Assembly: GCA_947174635.1 (NCBI GenBank)
Contig: CAMWJS010000004.1
Location: 1 to 64,000 of the forward strand
Source of the DNA: an uncultured Muribaculaceae bacterium
GTDB taxonomy: Bacteria > Bacteroidota > Bacteroidia > Bacteroidales > Muribaculaceae
DNA: 64,000 bases
Reading direction: 5' to 3'
The position numbers were made by a program, and so were the translations under genes. This document shows, in pieces, positions 30,202 through 38,075 of the stretch. Below the pieces are notes generated by a model. The model ran no database searches. It was not told the origin of the DNA and saw only the letters and a list, made by a program, of their open reading frames with translations. Numbering within the stretch: the first letter of the stretch is position 1; each line of letters begins with the position of its first letter.

Positions 30202-31419
30202 ATGAAGATATTAGTTCTTGCCGGGGGCGCTGACCAAGTCGCATTAATTAAAGAATTATACAATCGGGGGCATGAAGTTATCTTATTGGACTATCTTGAA
30301 AATCCTCCTGCAAAATTCTTAGTAAAGCATCATATCCAGGAAAGTACCCTTGATTCCGAAAAGGTAAAAGAATGTGCTTTATCCGAAAAGGTAGACTTGA
30401 TCTGTACGGCCTGCACAGATCAGGCTCTGCTCACTGTTGCTAAAGTTTCAGAAGAATTAAACCTGCCATGTTACATTTCTTATGAAAAGGCTTTAGCTGT
30501 AACAAACAAGCGTTATATGAAGAAACGCATGATTGAATTCGGCATTCCGACATCTAAATTTGTCACCCTTAATTCAATATCTGATTTCGAGATTATAAAG
30601 GATTTAACATATCCTTTAGTCGTAAAGCCGGCAGATTGCAACTCATCAAAAGGGGTCATAAAGGTCAATAACAGCAAGGAATGCTATGAATTTGTTGGCA
30701 ATGCATTAAAACTGAGCAGAACATCAACAGCTATTGTTGAGGAATTCAAATCCGGAGATGAAATTTCAGCAGACTTTTACATTGACGGCGAAACTCCAAT
30801 TTTCTTAAGTGCGTCAACGTCTGTTAAGATCAAGGGGACCAAAGGATTTACGATTACGGGCAGCGTTTATCCCGCAATCACGGATGAGCATATAAGCAGT
30901 TTGACAGATATTGCCTATAAAATTTCACAAGGGTTTGGTTTGACTGACACTCCGTTATTAATCCAATTGATAAAATCTGATAATGAATTATTTGTCATTG
31001 AATTCAGCGCAAGAATGGGCGGAGGGTCGAAATATAGACTTATTCAGGAAATATCAGATGTAAATATAATGTCATGCTACGTTGATCTGATTCTTGGCAA
31101 AAAGCCGTCAATAACTACTAAACAAAGTGAACAACAGATCCGAATGCTATATATTTACACCCGTCCCGGCATAGTAAAATCGATTCAAGGGGTTGACAGT
31201 CTAAAGAAGCTTGGATATGTCAAAGAGGTGTTTATGTATAAAACCTTAAACACAGAAGTGACAAAAGCTGAAACAAGCGGAGACCGTGTCATGGGACTGT
31301 TGATTACGGCAGAAACAACGGCAGAGATGCAGTCAAGAATAAAGGAAGTCAATTCTTCTCTCGCTATCATTGACGAGAACGGAGACGACATTATGATGCA
31401 TAATCTTTTGATGGAATGA
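30202..31419 (+). CDS. ATP-grasp ligase
   Basis: A 405-residue ATP-grasp enzyme. It has an N-terminal Rossmann-like part (ILVLAGGADQVALIKELYNRGH), a central ATP-binding part (YPLVVKPADCNSSKGVIKV, then AIVEEFKSGDEISADFYIDG), and the metal/phosphate motif LFVIEFSARMGGGS, as in carbamoyl-phosphate-synthase-like ligases. These enzymes activate a carboxylate as acyl phosphate and join it to an amine. It overlaps the opine-dehydrogenase-like gene by ATGA, so the product may be an amide between an unusual amino acid and an amino sugar or another amino acid. Substrates are unknown. Confidence 0.87.
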   Translation: MKILVLAGGADQVALIKELYNRGHEVILLDYLENPPAKFLVKHHIQESTLDSEKVKECALSEKVDLICTACTDQALLTVAKVSEELNLPCYISYEKALAVTNKRYMKKRMIEFGIPTSKFVTLNSISDFEIIKDLTYPLVVKPADCNSSKGVIKVNNSKECYEFVGNALKLSRTSTAIVEEFKSGDEISADFYIDGETPIFLSASTSVKIKGTKGFTITGSVYPAITDEHISSLTDIAYKISQGFGLTDTPLLIQLIKSDNELFVIEFSARMGGGSKYRLIQEISDVNIMSCYVDLILGKKPSITTKQSEQQIRMLYIYTRPGIVKSIQGVDSLKKLGYVKEVFMYKTLNTEVTKAETSGDRVMGLLITAETTAEMQSRIKEVNSSLAIIDENGDDIMMHNLLME

Positions 31420-32480
31420 AAATAACGGTCATCGGCGCCGGAAACGGCGGTCAGGCTTATGCCGGATATTGCGCAGCAAAAGACCACATGGTTTGTCTCT
31501 ATAACAGACATCTTGACAAACTCGGACAACTGCCTGAAAAAAAAGAAATACGGCTTTCCGGACAACTGGCTTGTTCAACAACGCTCTCAATTGTAACCGA
31601 TAACATCAAAGAAGCATGTGAGTTCGGAGATATAATACTTGTTGTCACCCCAGCCACAGCTCATAGACAATTGGCTGCTGAAATGGGGCCATTCGTTAAA
31701 AACGGGCAGACAATCCTCCTGAACCCCGGCAGAACGCTGGGAACTGTTGAGTTCGAGGCAGAGCTAAAAAAATGGTCAAATGCCAAAGTAAATATAGGCG
31801 AAGCCCAAACGCTCGCATTCGCATGCAGATTAATTGAGAATGGCCTGATTAATATAATCGGAGTCAAGGATAAAGTTCCGGTTTCCTGTTCCAATCATTA
31901 TAATCTAAACAAGATTTTTAATGATGTGTTCCCTCTTTTTCCATGTTTTGAAAAAGAAAAATCATTATTAAAAGTCGGATTTGACAATATTGGCTCGATA
32001 TTTCATCCTGCAGTAGTACTTTTCAACGCTGCAACCATTGAAAGACAGGACAGTTTCTATTTCTACAGGGACATGACGCCACAAATCGCATCAGTAATAG
32101 AGGCCCTGGATCAAGAAAGGATTAGAATCGGGAAATCATACGGGTATAATCTTATGCCGGTAAGTGACTGGATAAAATATGCATATCCCTCAACAAAAGG
32201 CAACGGGCTTTGTGAGCGTATGAGAAATAATCCCGGCTATCACGACATAAAAGCCCCGGGAACTATTTTTACCCGGCAACTGACAGAAGATATACCAACC
32301 GGACTGCTTCCTATGAGAGAGTTAGGAAAACTCGCAAACATTGAAACCCCGATAATGGATTCAATCATTACTCTGGTATCAACTTTACTCGGAATTGATT
32401 TTACTGTATCAGGCCGGACTTTAATGAATTTAGGTTTAACCGGAATGTCGAAATCCGATGTTATCAATTCTTTCGGATAG
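31416..32480 (+). CDS. Opine dehydrogenase-like NAD(P)-dependent oxidoreductase
   Basis: A 354-residue protein with a clean N-terminal Rossmann motif (ITVIGAGNGGQAYAGYCA) and the octopine/nopaline dehydrogenase C-terminal domain: VGFDNIGSIFHPAVVLFNA holds the Asn and His expected in the active site, followed by the helical ERIRIGKSYGYNLMPVSDW. Opine dehydrogenases reductively join the amino group of an amino acid to a 2-oxo acid, giving N-(carboxyalkyl) amino acids. Start codon overlaps the ATP-grasp stop. Next comes the B12-binding protein 29 bases away. In a capsule locus it may make a carboxyalkyl amino-acid substituent; such groups are known in some Gram-negative O-antigens. Confidence 0.85.
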   Translation: MKITVIGAGNGGQAYAGYCAAKDHMVCLYNRHLDKLGQLPEKKEIRLSGQLACSTTLSIVTDNIKEACEFGDIILVVTPATAHRQLAAEMGPFVKNGQTILLNPGRTLGTVEFEAELKKWSNAKVNIGEAQTLAFACRLIENGLINIIGVKDKVPVSCSNHYNLNKIFNDVFPLFPCFEKEKSLLKVGFDNIGSIFHPAVVLFNAATIERQDSFYFYRDMTPQIASVIEALDQERIRIGKSYGYNLMPVSDWIKYAYPSTKGNGLCERMRNNPGYHDIKAPGTIFTRQLTEDIPTGLLPMRELGKLANIETPIMDSIITLVSTLLGIDFTVSGRTLMNLGLTGMSKSDVINSFG

Positions 32481-32509
32481 ACATATCAACATAAAAATAT
32501 AATCACGTT

Positions 32510-34366
32510 ATGCAATATAAAACCGACCATGTATTCGGCTTTGTAAAAACGAAGATTGACGTACATACTTTAGGCATCACCACTATTTCCAATTTATTGG
32601 AAGATTGCGGTTATAAAACATTCATTGCTTCTCCCGACGTTTCTGAGGCGGTTGAGCATCTACATAATGAGACAAATTTCTCATTACTTAAAAAGTGGAT
32701 TGAGACACACAATATAACAATGTTAGGTTTCAGCTACCGTCTGGATCCCAACGAAGCAAAAGAGTATTTCTGTCAACTGTTCCACCAACTTAAGGCGCAT
32801 AAACTCTTCAGAGAAGACAGAGGGCCTCTACAGACTGTTTTTTTTGCCGGCTTGCCTGATGCCTGTAATAAAGTCAAACAGGCACTTGGCGACAAAATCA
32901 TAACTTTTCCGGGAGACGAGACTCCTCTTGAATCGCTGAGTAGGCTTGGAGTTCCGAGACATAGAATCCCCACTGAACTTTCAGCATCCAACGAATATGA
33001 CAATCTGAGGTGGGACTTCGCTAAAGAATTGCTTAGTTCGGAAATATACAAGACCTATCCCATAAGAGACCATCTGGGCTATGATTCAGCCGGAGGGAAA
33101 ACAGACAGTTTTATTGATCGATTGAATTATAGCAAACGAAAAAAATCACTGCCAATAATACGTGCTCATGTCGGACCTTATAATCCTGACAGACTTGAGG
33201 CCATAAAAGAATTTCTGGCATGGGAAAAGATATTGGCCTCTTCAAAATATCTTGATGTGCTTTCAATCGGGTCATCTCAGTTGACCCAGTCTCATTTCGG
33301 TGAAGATTGGGAGGGTATGCCTAACGGAGGAGGAGTGCCTGTTAACTCTGAGTTGGAATATGCCATGATCAAGGATGCCGCAAAACCTATGTTAGTACGC
33401 ACTTATGCCGGGACAAAGGATGTTCCGGGATTAGCCAGAATGCATGAAAAGACGCTGAACATATCCTGGCATGCCCTTTCATTATGGTGGTTCTCGGAAT
33501 TAGACGGCCGAGGGCCAAATACCGTGCTTGATAACCTGAAAGAGCATATCGAGACAATAAAATACATCGCATCAACAGGCAAACCCATGGAGCCAAATGT
33601 TCCACATCATTTCGCATTCAGAGGGTCGGACGACATTTCATATATACTGTCAGGAATCATTGCTGCCAAAACAGCAAAGAAATATGGCATACGGCATCTT
33701 ATTCTCCAAATAATGCTTAATACGCCCAAAAGCACCATTGGAATACAAGATATTGCAAAAGGACGTGTCATGTTGAAATTTGTCAGAGAACTTGAAGACA
33801 ACAATTTTCATGTACACTTACAGACTCGAGCCGGACTTGATTATTTCTCTCCGGATATTGAAAAAGCAAAGACTCAGCTTGCGTCTGTCACGGCTATGAT
33901 GGACGATCTGGAACCGGATAACATCAATAGCCCTGAAATAATCCATGTAGTGAGCTATTCTGAAGCCGTACATCTTGCCACGCCTCCAATTATTAACGAA
34001 AGTATACAAATCACATTGGCTGCTCTTGACTCATATCGACGCAAAAAGGAATTGGGTATTATTCCCAACATAAAGTATGATAAAGAGTTGAATAGTAGAG
34101 TGGAGGAACTTGAATCTGAAGTAAGAGAATCTTTGTCGATTCTTGAATCTCATATTCCTAATCTATATACTCCCGAAGGTCTTTGCATTCTGTTTGAAAA
34201 AGGGTTTCTGCCTGTCCCTGACCTGATTGATAGCGAAAATAAATTTCCTTTAGCTAAAAAATGGAAAACAAGAATGAAGAAAGGTGGTATAAGAGTCGTT
34301 GATGAAACGGGTTCTATAATTCCTACACCAGTCAGGTTTAAACAGATTATTCATGACAATTTCTAA
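32510..34366 (+). CDS. Cobalamin-binding, mutase-like protein of unknown function
   Basis: A 618-residue cytoplasmic protein. The N-terminal ~140 residues look like a B12-binding Rossmann domain: Asp17-x-His19-x-x-Gly22 (KIDVHTLGITTISNLL) is the DxHxxG motif whose His ligates cobalt in base-off cobalamin enzymes, with MLGFSYRLD and VFFAGLPDA at the places of the later B12-contact loops. Residues ~200-480 (IIRAHVGPYNPDRLEAI, LSIGSSQLTQSHFGEDW, HVHLQTRAGLDYFSPDI) read like a TIM barrel as in glutamate-mutase E-type subunits. A coiled-coil-like stretch lies near 525-550. So both mutase halves would be on one chain. It follows the opine-dehydrogenase-like gene in the same operon. Carbon-skeleton or amino-group rearrangement of an amino acid is the leading idea; a methyltransferase is an alternative. 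Confidence 0.6.
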   Translation: MQYKTDHVFGFVKTKIDVHTLGITTISNLLEDCGYKTFIASPDVSEAVEHLHNETNFSLLKKWIETHNITMLGFSYRLDPNEAKEYFCQLFHQLKAHKLFREDRGPLQTVFFAGLPDACNKVKQALGDKIITFPGDETPLESLSRLGVPRHRIPTELSASNEYDNLRWDFAKELLSSEIYKTYPIRDHLGYDSAGGKTDSFIDRLNYSKRKKSLPIIRAHVGPYNPDRLEAIKEFLAWEKILASSKYLDVLSIGSSQLTQSHFGEDWEGMPNGGGVPVNSELEYAMIKDAAKPMLVRTYAGTKDVPGLARMHEKTLNISWHALSLWWFSELDGRGPNTVLDNLKEHIETIKYIASTGKPMEPNVPHHFAFRGSDDISYILSGIIAAKTAKKYGIRHLILQIMLNTPKSTIGIQDIAKGRVMLKFVRELEDNNFHVHLQTRAGLDYFSPDIEKAKTQLASVTAMMDDLEPDNINSPEIIHVVSYSEAVHLATPPIINESIQITLAALDSYRRKKELGIIPNIKYDKELNSRVEELESEVRESLSILESHIPNLYTPEGLCILFEKGFLPVPDLIDSENKFPLAKKWKTRMKKGGIRVVDETGSIIPTPVRFKQIIHDNF

Positions 34367-34404
34367 TGATTCTGAATCAAGAATGATTTGACAACGGAAA
34401 TAAT

Positions 34405-35322
34405 ATGACACCACTTGTAGCAATCAGGTGTATCGCATATAATCAGGAAAAATATATACGCGATACTTTGGATGGATTCGTTATGCAGAAAACGGATTTT
34501 CCATTTGTTGCCGTCGTTCATGACGATGCATCAACAGACAATACCGCATCAATTATCCGCGAATATGCAGAAAAGTATCCCGACATAATAAAGCCGATTT
34601 TTGAAACGGAGAATCAATACTGCAAACCCGGAAATCCTCTTGGTAAAATAATGAAACAAGCCATAGATGCAACCGGAGCAAAGTATGTGGCTTATTGCGA
34701 GGGAGACGATTATTGGACGGATCCGTTGAAACTGCAGAAACAGGTGGATTTCCTTGAGAATAATCCTGACTTTACGATGTGCTTTAATTCGATTGAAGTC
34801 ATCAATGAGCATACCGGTAGCAAATATCCTTTGGCCAAAGTCGATACTCGGGAATATTCCAGCAACGAAATTATAGAATCAATGATTTTACAGACGGCAT
34901 CCGTCGTCATACGAAAAGATATTTTATTTTCAGAAAGGTATAAAAAGGCAAAAGCAGACTCTCGTTTTAAATCCGGGGATATAATACTGTATCTTGCAGC
35001 TGCGTCAATGGGAAGAATTTATTGTATTGCAGATTTTATGTCAATATATCGTATAAATTCAGGTGGCGTCACTAATGTTATGCGCAAAGATCCGTTTATA
35101 TTTGTCAACGAAGTAAAATTGATGAATGAATATTTCGGGGATAAATTTTCACGAAGTTTCAAAAACAATCTCGCAAAGGGTTATTTGCGTACACTTTTAA
35201 TTGGAATTAAAACCTTACGACCAAAAGTCATAGGGAAAAGCATTGTAGGGCTGTCAAAAAATATTTGGTTTTTGCGTTTGAGTTCTATTCGTCGAAGTGT
35301 TTATAGAAAACGGCAACAATAA
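34405..35322 (+). CDS. GT2 glycosyltransferase
   Basis: A 305-residue GT-A enzyme: VAIRCIAYNQEKYIRDTLDG, HDDASTDNTASII and CEGDDYWTDPLKLQKQ (metal site with the common W following). It is the last clearly AT-rich gene of the variable segment; the next gene begins 2 bases after its stop. Confidence 0.88.
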   Translation: MTPLVAIRCIAYNQEKYIRDTLDGFVMQKTDFPFVAVVHDDASTDNTASIIREYAEKYPDIIKPIFETENQYCKPGNPLGKIMKQAIDATGAKYVAYCEGDDYWTDPLKLQKQVDFLENNPDFTMCFNSIEVINEHTGSKYPLAKVDTREYSSNEIIESMILQTASVVIRKDILFSERYKKAKADSRFKSGDIILYLAAASMGRIYCIADFMSIYRINSGGVTNVMRKDPFIFVNEVKLMNEYFGDKFSRSFKNNLAKGYLRTLLIGIKTLRPKVIGKSIVGLSKNIWFLRLSSIRRSVYRKRQQ

Positions 35323-35324
35323 AT

Positions 35325-36212
35325 ATGGCGGTTTCGGTTGTAATATTGACTTATAATGAGGCGCTGCATATCGAGCGGTGTATCGGGAGTGCACGACGTG
35401 TGTCGGATAAGATATATGTCGTTGACAGTCATTCTGCTGATGGGACACAGGAGATTGCACGGCGCCTGGGTGCTACGGTTGTGGAGCATGATTATGTCAA
35501 TCAGGCTCAGCAGATGCAGTGGGCCATTGATAACTTAGGGCTGGATACGGAATGGGTGATGCGCATGGATGCCGATGAGTATCTGACAGATAGGCTTGTC
35601 AATGAAATCAAGACCGTATTGCCGGAGTTACCGGCAGATGTAACGGGAATCTATCTGCCTTTAGATGTGATTTTTCAGGGTAAAAATGTAAAGCATGGAC
35701 GATTGCGTGCACCTAAGATTATGCGTATTTGGCGCCGTGGAAAGGCTTATATGGAGCAACGGTGGATGGATGAACGCATGGTGCTGACTGAAGGATCGGC
35801 GATTACATTCAAGGGGCGTTTTGTCGACCATAATCTTAATTCGCTGGCCTGGTGGACGCAGAAGCATAATAACTACTCTAACCGCGAGCTTGCTGTGGAG
35901 GCTATGCGTATGTATGGAATAGGACGCGATGATGAGGCTCTCAAAGGGCGTAATCAGAAGAAAGGTATGTATTACCGGTTGCCGGCGTTTTTCCGTGCCG
36001 GGGTTTATTTTTCTGTCAGGTATTTTATGTTAGGGGGATTTCTTGACGGTAAAGCGGGACTGATATGGGCGACCCTGCAGGCTTACTGGTATCGTTTCCT
36101 CATTGATGCGAAAATGAGTGAGATGAAACGTGCGTTGGGTAAGAATCCGACTCAGGAGCAAGTGAAAGTTTATTTTAAAGAAAAATACAATATCGAGCTT
36201 GAGGGAGAATAG
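35325..36212 (+). CDS. GT2 glycosyltransferase (WaaE/KdtX-like)
   Basis: A 295-residue family 2 transferase with VSVVILTYNEALHIERCIGS, VDSHSADGTQEIARRLGA, and MRMDADEYL. The HDYVNQAQQMQWAI segment and the short C-terminal membrane-near helices are typical of the WaaE-like branch, which often adds a sugar to a lipid-linked intermediate. Composition changes here toward the GC-richer conserved part of the locus. Confidence 0.87.
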   Translation: MAVSVVILTYNEALHIERCIGSARRVSDKIYVVDSHSADGTQEIARRLGATVVEHDYVNQAQQMQWAIDNLGLDTEWVMRMDADEYLTDRLVNEIKTVLPELPADVTGIYLPLDVIFQGKNVKHGRLRAPKIMRIWRRGKAYMEQRWMDERMVLTEGSAITFKGRFVDHNLNSLAWWTQKHNNYSNRELAVEAMRMYGIGRDDEALKGRNQKKGMYYRLPAFFRAGVYFSVRYFMLGGFLDGKAGLIWATLQAYWYRFLIDAKMSEMKRALGKNPTQEQVKVYFKEKYNIELEGE

Positions 36213-36333
36213 GGTCTTTAAAGTCATTAAGGTCACTTAGGTCTCAATTTCAAGGTGTATGTTTCATGGCTTTTTATTAAAGCTTAGGATTATAAATAGT
36301 TTTTTTGATTTAATCACAAAATAAGGATACATT

Positions 36334-37383
36334 ATGTCAATATTTAAGGATAAGGTTTTATTGATTACGGGGGGGACCGGGTCGTTTGGAAATGCTGTGC
36401 TGAGGCGCTTTCTTAAGAGCGATATCGGTGAGATCCGTATTTTTTCGCGTGATGAGAAGAAGCAGGATGATATGCGCCATGAGTATCAGGTGCGTTATCC
36501 GGAGGTGGCGCATAAAGTCAAATTCTATATCGGCGATGTGCGCGATCTGCAGTCGTGCAAGAATGTGATGCCGGGTGTGGACTATATTTTCCATGCTGCG
36601 GCGCTTAAGCAGGTGCCGAGCTGCGAGTTCTTCCCGATGGAGGCTGTCAAGACGAATGTCATCGGTACGGACAATGTGCTTACCGCTGCTATCGAGGCCG
36701 GGGTGGAGGCTGTCATCTGTCTGTCGACTGACAAGGCTGCGTATCCTATCAATGCGATGGGTATCACGAAGGCTATCGAGGAGAAGGTGGCTGTTGCCAA
36801 GAGCCGCTATTCGGGCAAGACGAAGATTTGCTGCACGCGCTACGGTAATGTGATGTGTTCGCGCGGGTCGGTAATTCCGTTGTGGATCGAGCAGATGCGT
36901 TCGGGCAATCCTATCACTATCACCGAGCCGTCGATGACGCGTTTCATCATGAGTCTTGACGAGGCTGTCGATCTGGTGCTTTTCGCTTTCGAGCATGGTC
37001 AGAACGGTGATATCCTGGTGCAGAAGGCACCGGCATGCACTATCATGACGCAGGCTGAGGCTGTGTGCGAGCTGTTTGGCGGCCGCAAGGAGGATATCAA
37101 GGTTATCGGCATACGTCACGGCGAGAAGATGTATGAGACGCTTCTCACCAACGAGGAGTGTGCCAAGGCTGAGGATATGGGTGATTTCTACCGTGTGCCG
37201 GCCGACAATCGCGGGCTGAACTATGACAAGTATTTCAAGGAGGGTGACGAAACCCGCAATACGCTGACTGAGTTCAACTCCAACAATACGCGTCAGCTCA
37301 ATGTTGAGGAGACGAAAGATAAAATCGCTTCGCTGGAATATATCAAGAATGAACTTGACGGCAGCGGTAATTTCGTCCAGTAA
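36334..37383 (+). CDS. fnlA: UDP-GlcNAc 4,6-dehydratase/5-epimerase, FnlA/WbjB/CapE type
   Basis: A 349-residue extended SDR enzyme, the first step of UDP-L-FucNAc synthesis: it converts UDP-GlcNAc to a 4-keto-6-deoxy epimerised sugar. The NAD(P) motif is LLITGGTGSFGNAVLRRF, and the active-site segment is STDKAAYPINAMGITKAIEE, where Met takes the place of the usual Tyr of YxxxK, as known for this branch of dehydratases. IRHGEKMYETLL near residue 260 is also characteristic. Its natural partners fnlB and fnlC lie downstream, but a GxxExxY gene has been inserted directly after it. The stop codon TAA is the first three bases of the left 50-bp repeat. Confidence 0.9.
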   Translation: MSIFKDKVLLITGGTGSFGNAVLRRFLKSDIGEIRIFSRDEKKQDDMRHEYQVRYPEVAHKVKFYIGDVRDLQSCKNVMPGVDYIFHAAALKQVPSCEFFPMEAVKTNVIGTDNVLTAAIEAGVEAVICLSTDKAAYPINAMGITKAIEEKVAVAKSRYSGKTKICCTRYGNVMCSRGSVIPLWIEQMRSGNPITITEPSMTRFIMSLDEAVDLVLFAFEHGQNGDILVQKAPACTIMTQAEAVCELFGGRKEDIKVIGIRHGEKMYETLLTNEECAKAEDMGDFYRVPADNRGLNYDKYFKEGDETRNTLTEFNSNNTRQLNVEETKDKIASLEYIKNELDGSGNFVQ

Positions 37384-37430
37384 TTTTAACAAAAGGACAA
37401 AAGTTCTGACAAAGGCACAAGAGTGTTTTT
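37381..37430 (+). repeat. 50-bp direct repeat, left copy
   Basis: Identical base for base to 37903-37952. It begins TAATTTTAACAAAAGGAC and ends GAGTGTTTTT, and its first three bases are the stop codon of fnlA. Together the two copies bracket the GxxExxY gene. Confidence 0.9.
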
Positions 37431-37476
37431 TCATCTTGGTTGTCAAGGATCTTCTGACAGTTTTTAATATGAGAAT

Positions 37477-37878
37477 ATGGATAATGTGATTGTGTTGATT
37501 GAAAAAATAAGAGAATGTGCGTATAACGTCAGACGGGATTTTTCTCCCGGATATCTCGAATCAGTCTATCAAAATGCATTATTAATACAACTGAGAGAAG
37601 CAGGCCTCCATGCTGAGAAAGAAAAGGAATTAACCCTATTCTATCACGGACATATAATAGGAGAATTCAGAGCTGATATTCTTGTTGAGGGACGCATTAT
37701 CTTAGAACTTAAGGCAGTTTCAGAGTTAAAGTCTGTTCACGAAATTCAACTTGTAAATTATTTGAAAGTTACAAATCTTGACGCAGGCATACTCATCAAC
37801 TATGGTGCGGAAAGTTATCGTTTCATTCCAAAGTTCAGAACTGTCAAACTTTTAGAAGAATATAAAAACAGGATATAG
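37477..37878 (+). CDS. GxxExxY protein, nuclease-like fold
   Basis: A 133-residue protein of the GxxExxY family: the naming motif is Gly25-Tyr-Leu-Glu28-Ser-Val-Tyr31. Asp67 in FRADILVEG and Glu77/Lys79 in IILELKAV form the D...ExK pattern of PD-(D/E)XK nucleases. Function is unknown; the genes are scattered in multiple copies through Bacteroidota genomes and metagenomes, often beside unrelated genes. Here it splits the fnlA-fnlB pair and is bracketed by perfect 50-bp direct repeats (37381-37430, 37903-37952), so it probably arrived as a small cassette. AT-richer than both neighbours. Confidence 0.88.
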   Translation: MDNVIVLIEKIRECAYNVRRDFSPGYLESVYQNALLIQLREAGLHAEKEKELTLFYHGHIIGEFRADILVEGRIILELKAVSELKSVHEIQLVNYLKVTNLDAGILINYGAESYRFIPKFRTVKLLEEYKNRI

Positions 37879-37902
37879 TGCCCAAGAATAAAATGTCCAA
37901 TG

Positions 37903-37952
37903 TAATTTTAACAAAAGGACAAAAGTTCTGACAAAGGCACAAGAGTGTTTTT
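37903..37952 (+). repeat. 50-bp direct repeat, right copy
   Basis: Perfect match to 37381-37430. The bases just before it (TGTCCAATG) echo the end of fnlA before the left copy (CGTCCAG), suggesting that the duplication extended slightly into coding sequence. Confidence 0.9.
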
Positions 37953-38075
37953 GTCAGTATATAGATATAGAGTTTTAAAAGCTCTAAACAAAAATTCGTT
38001 GATTTGGCTTTTGTTTTCATTTTGTACACTTGCTGAGGCTTTTGTGCTTTTGTTTTTTTAATTATTTAACTTGAT

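Noticed and set aside
36358..37446. 362-codon minus-strand ORF opposite fnlA
   Set aside because: Antisense to a clear SDR enzyme; composition (Leu, His, Arg-rich) is that of a shadow frame.
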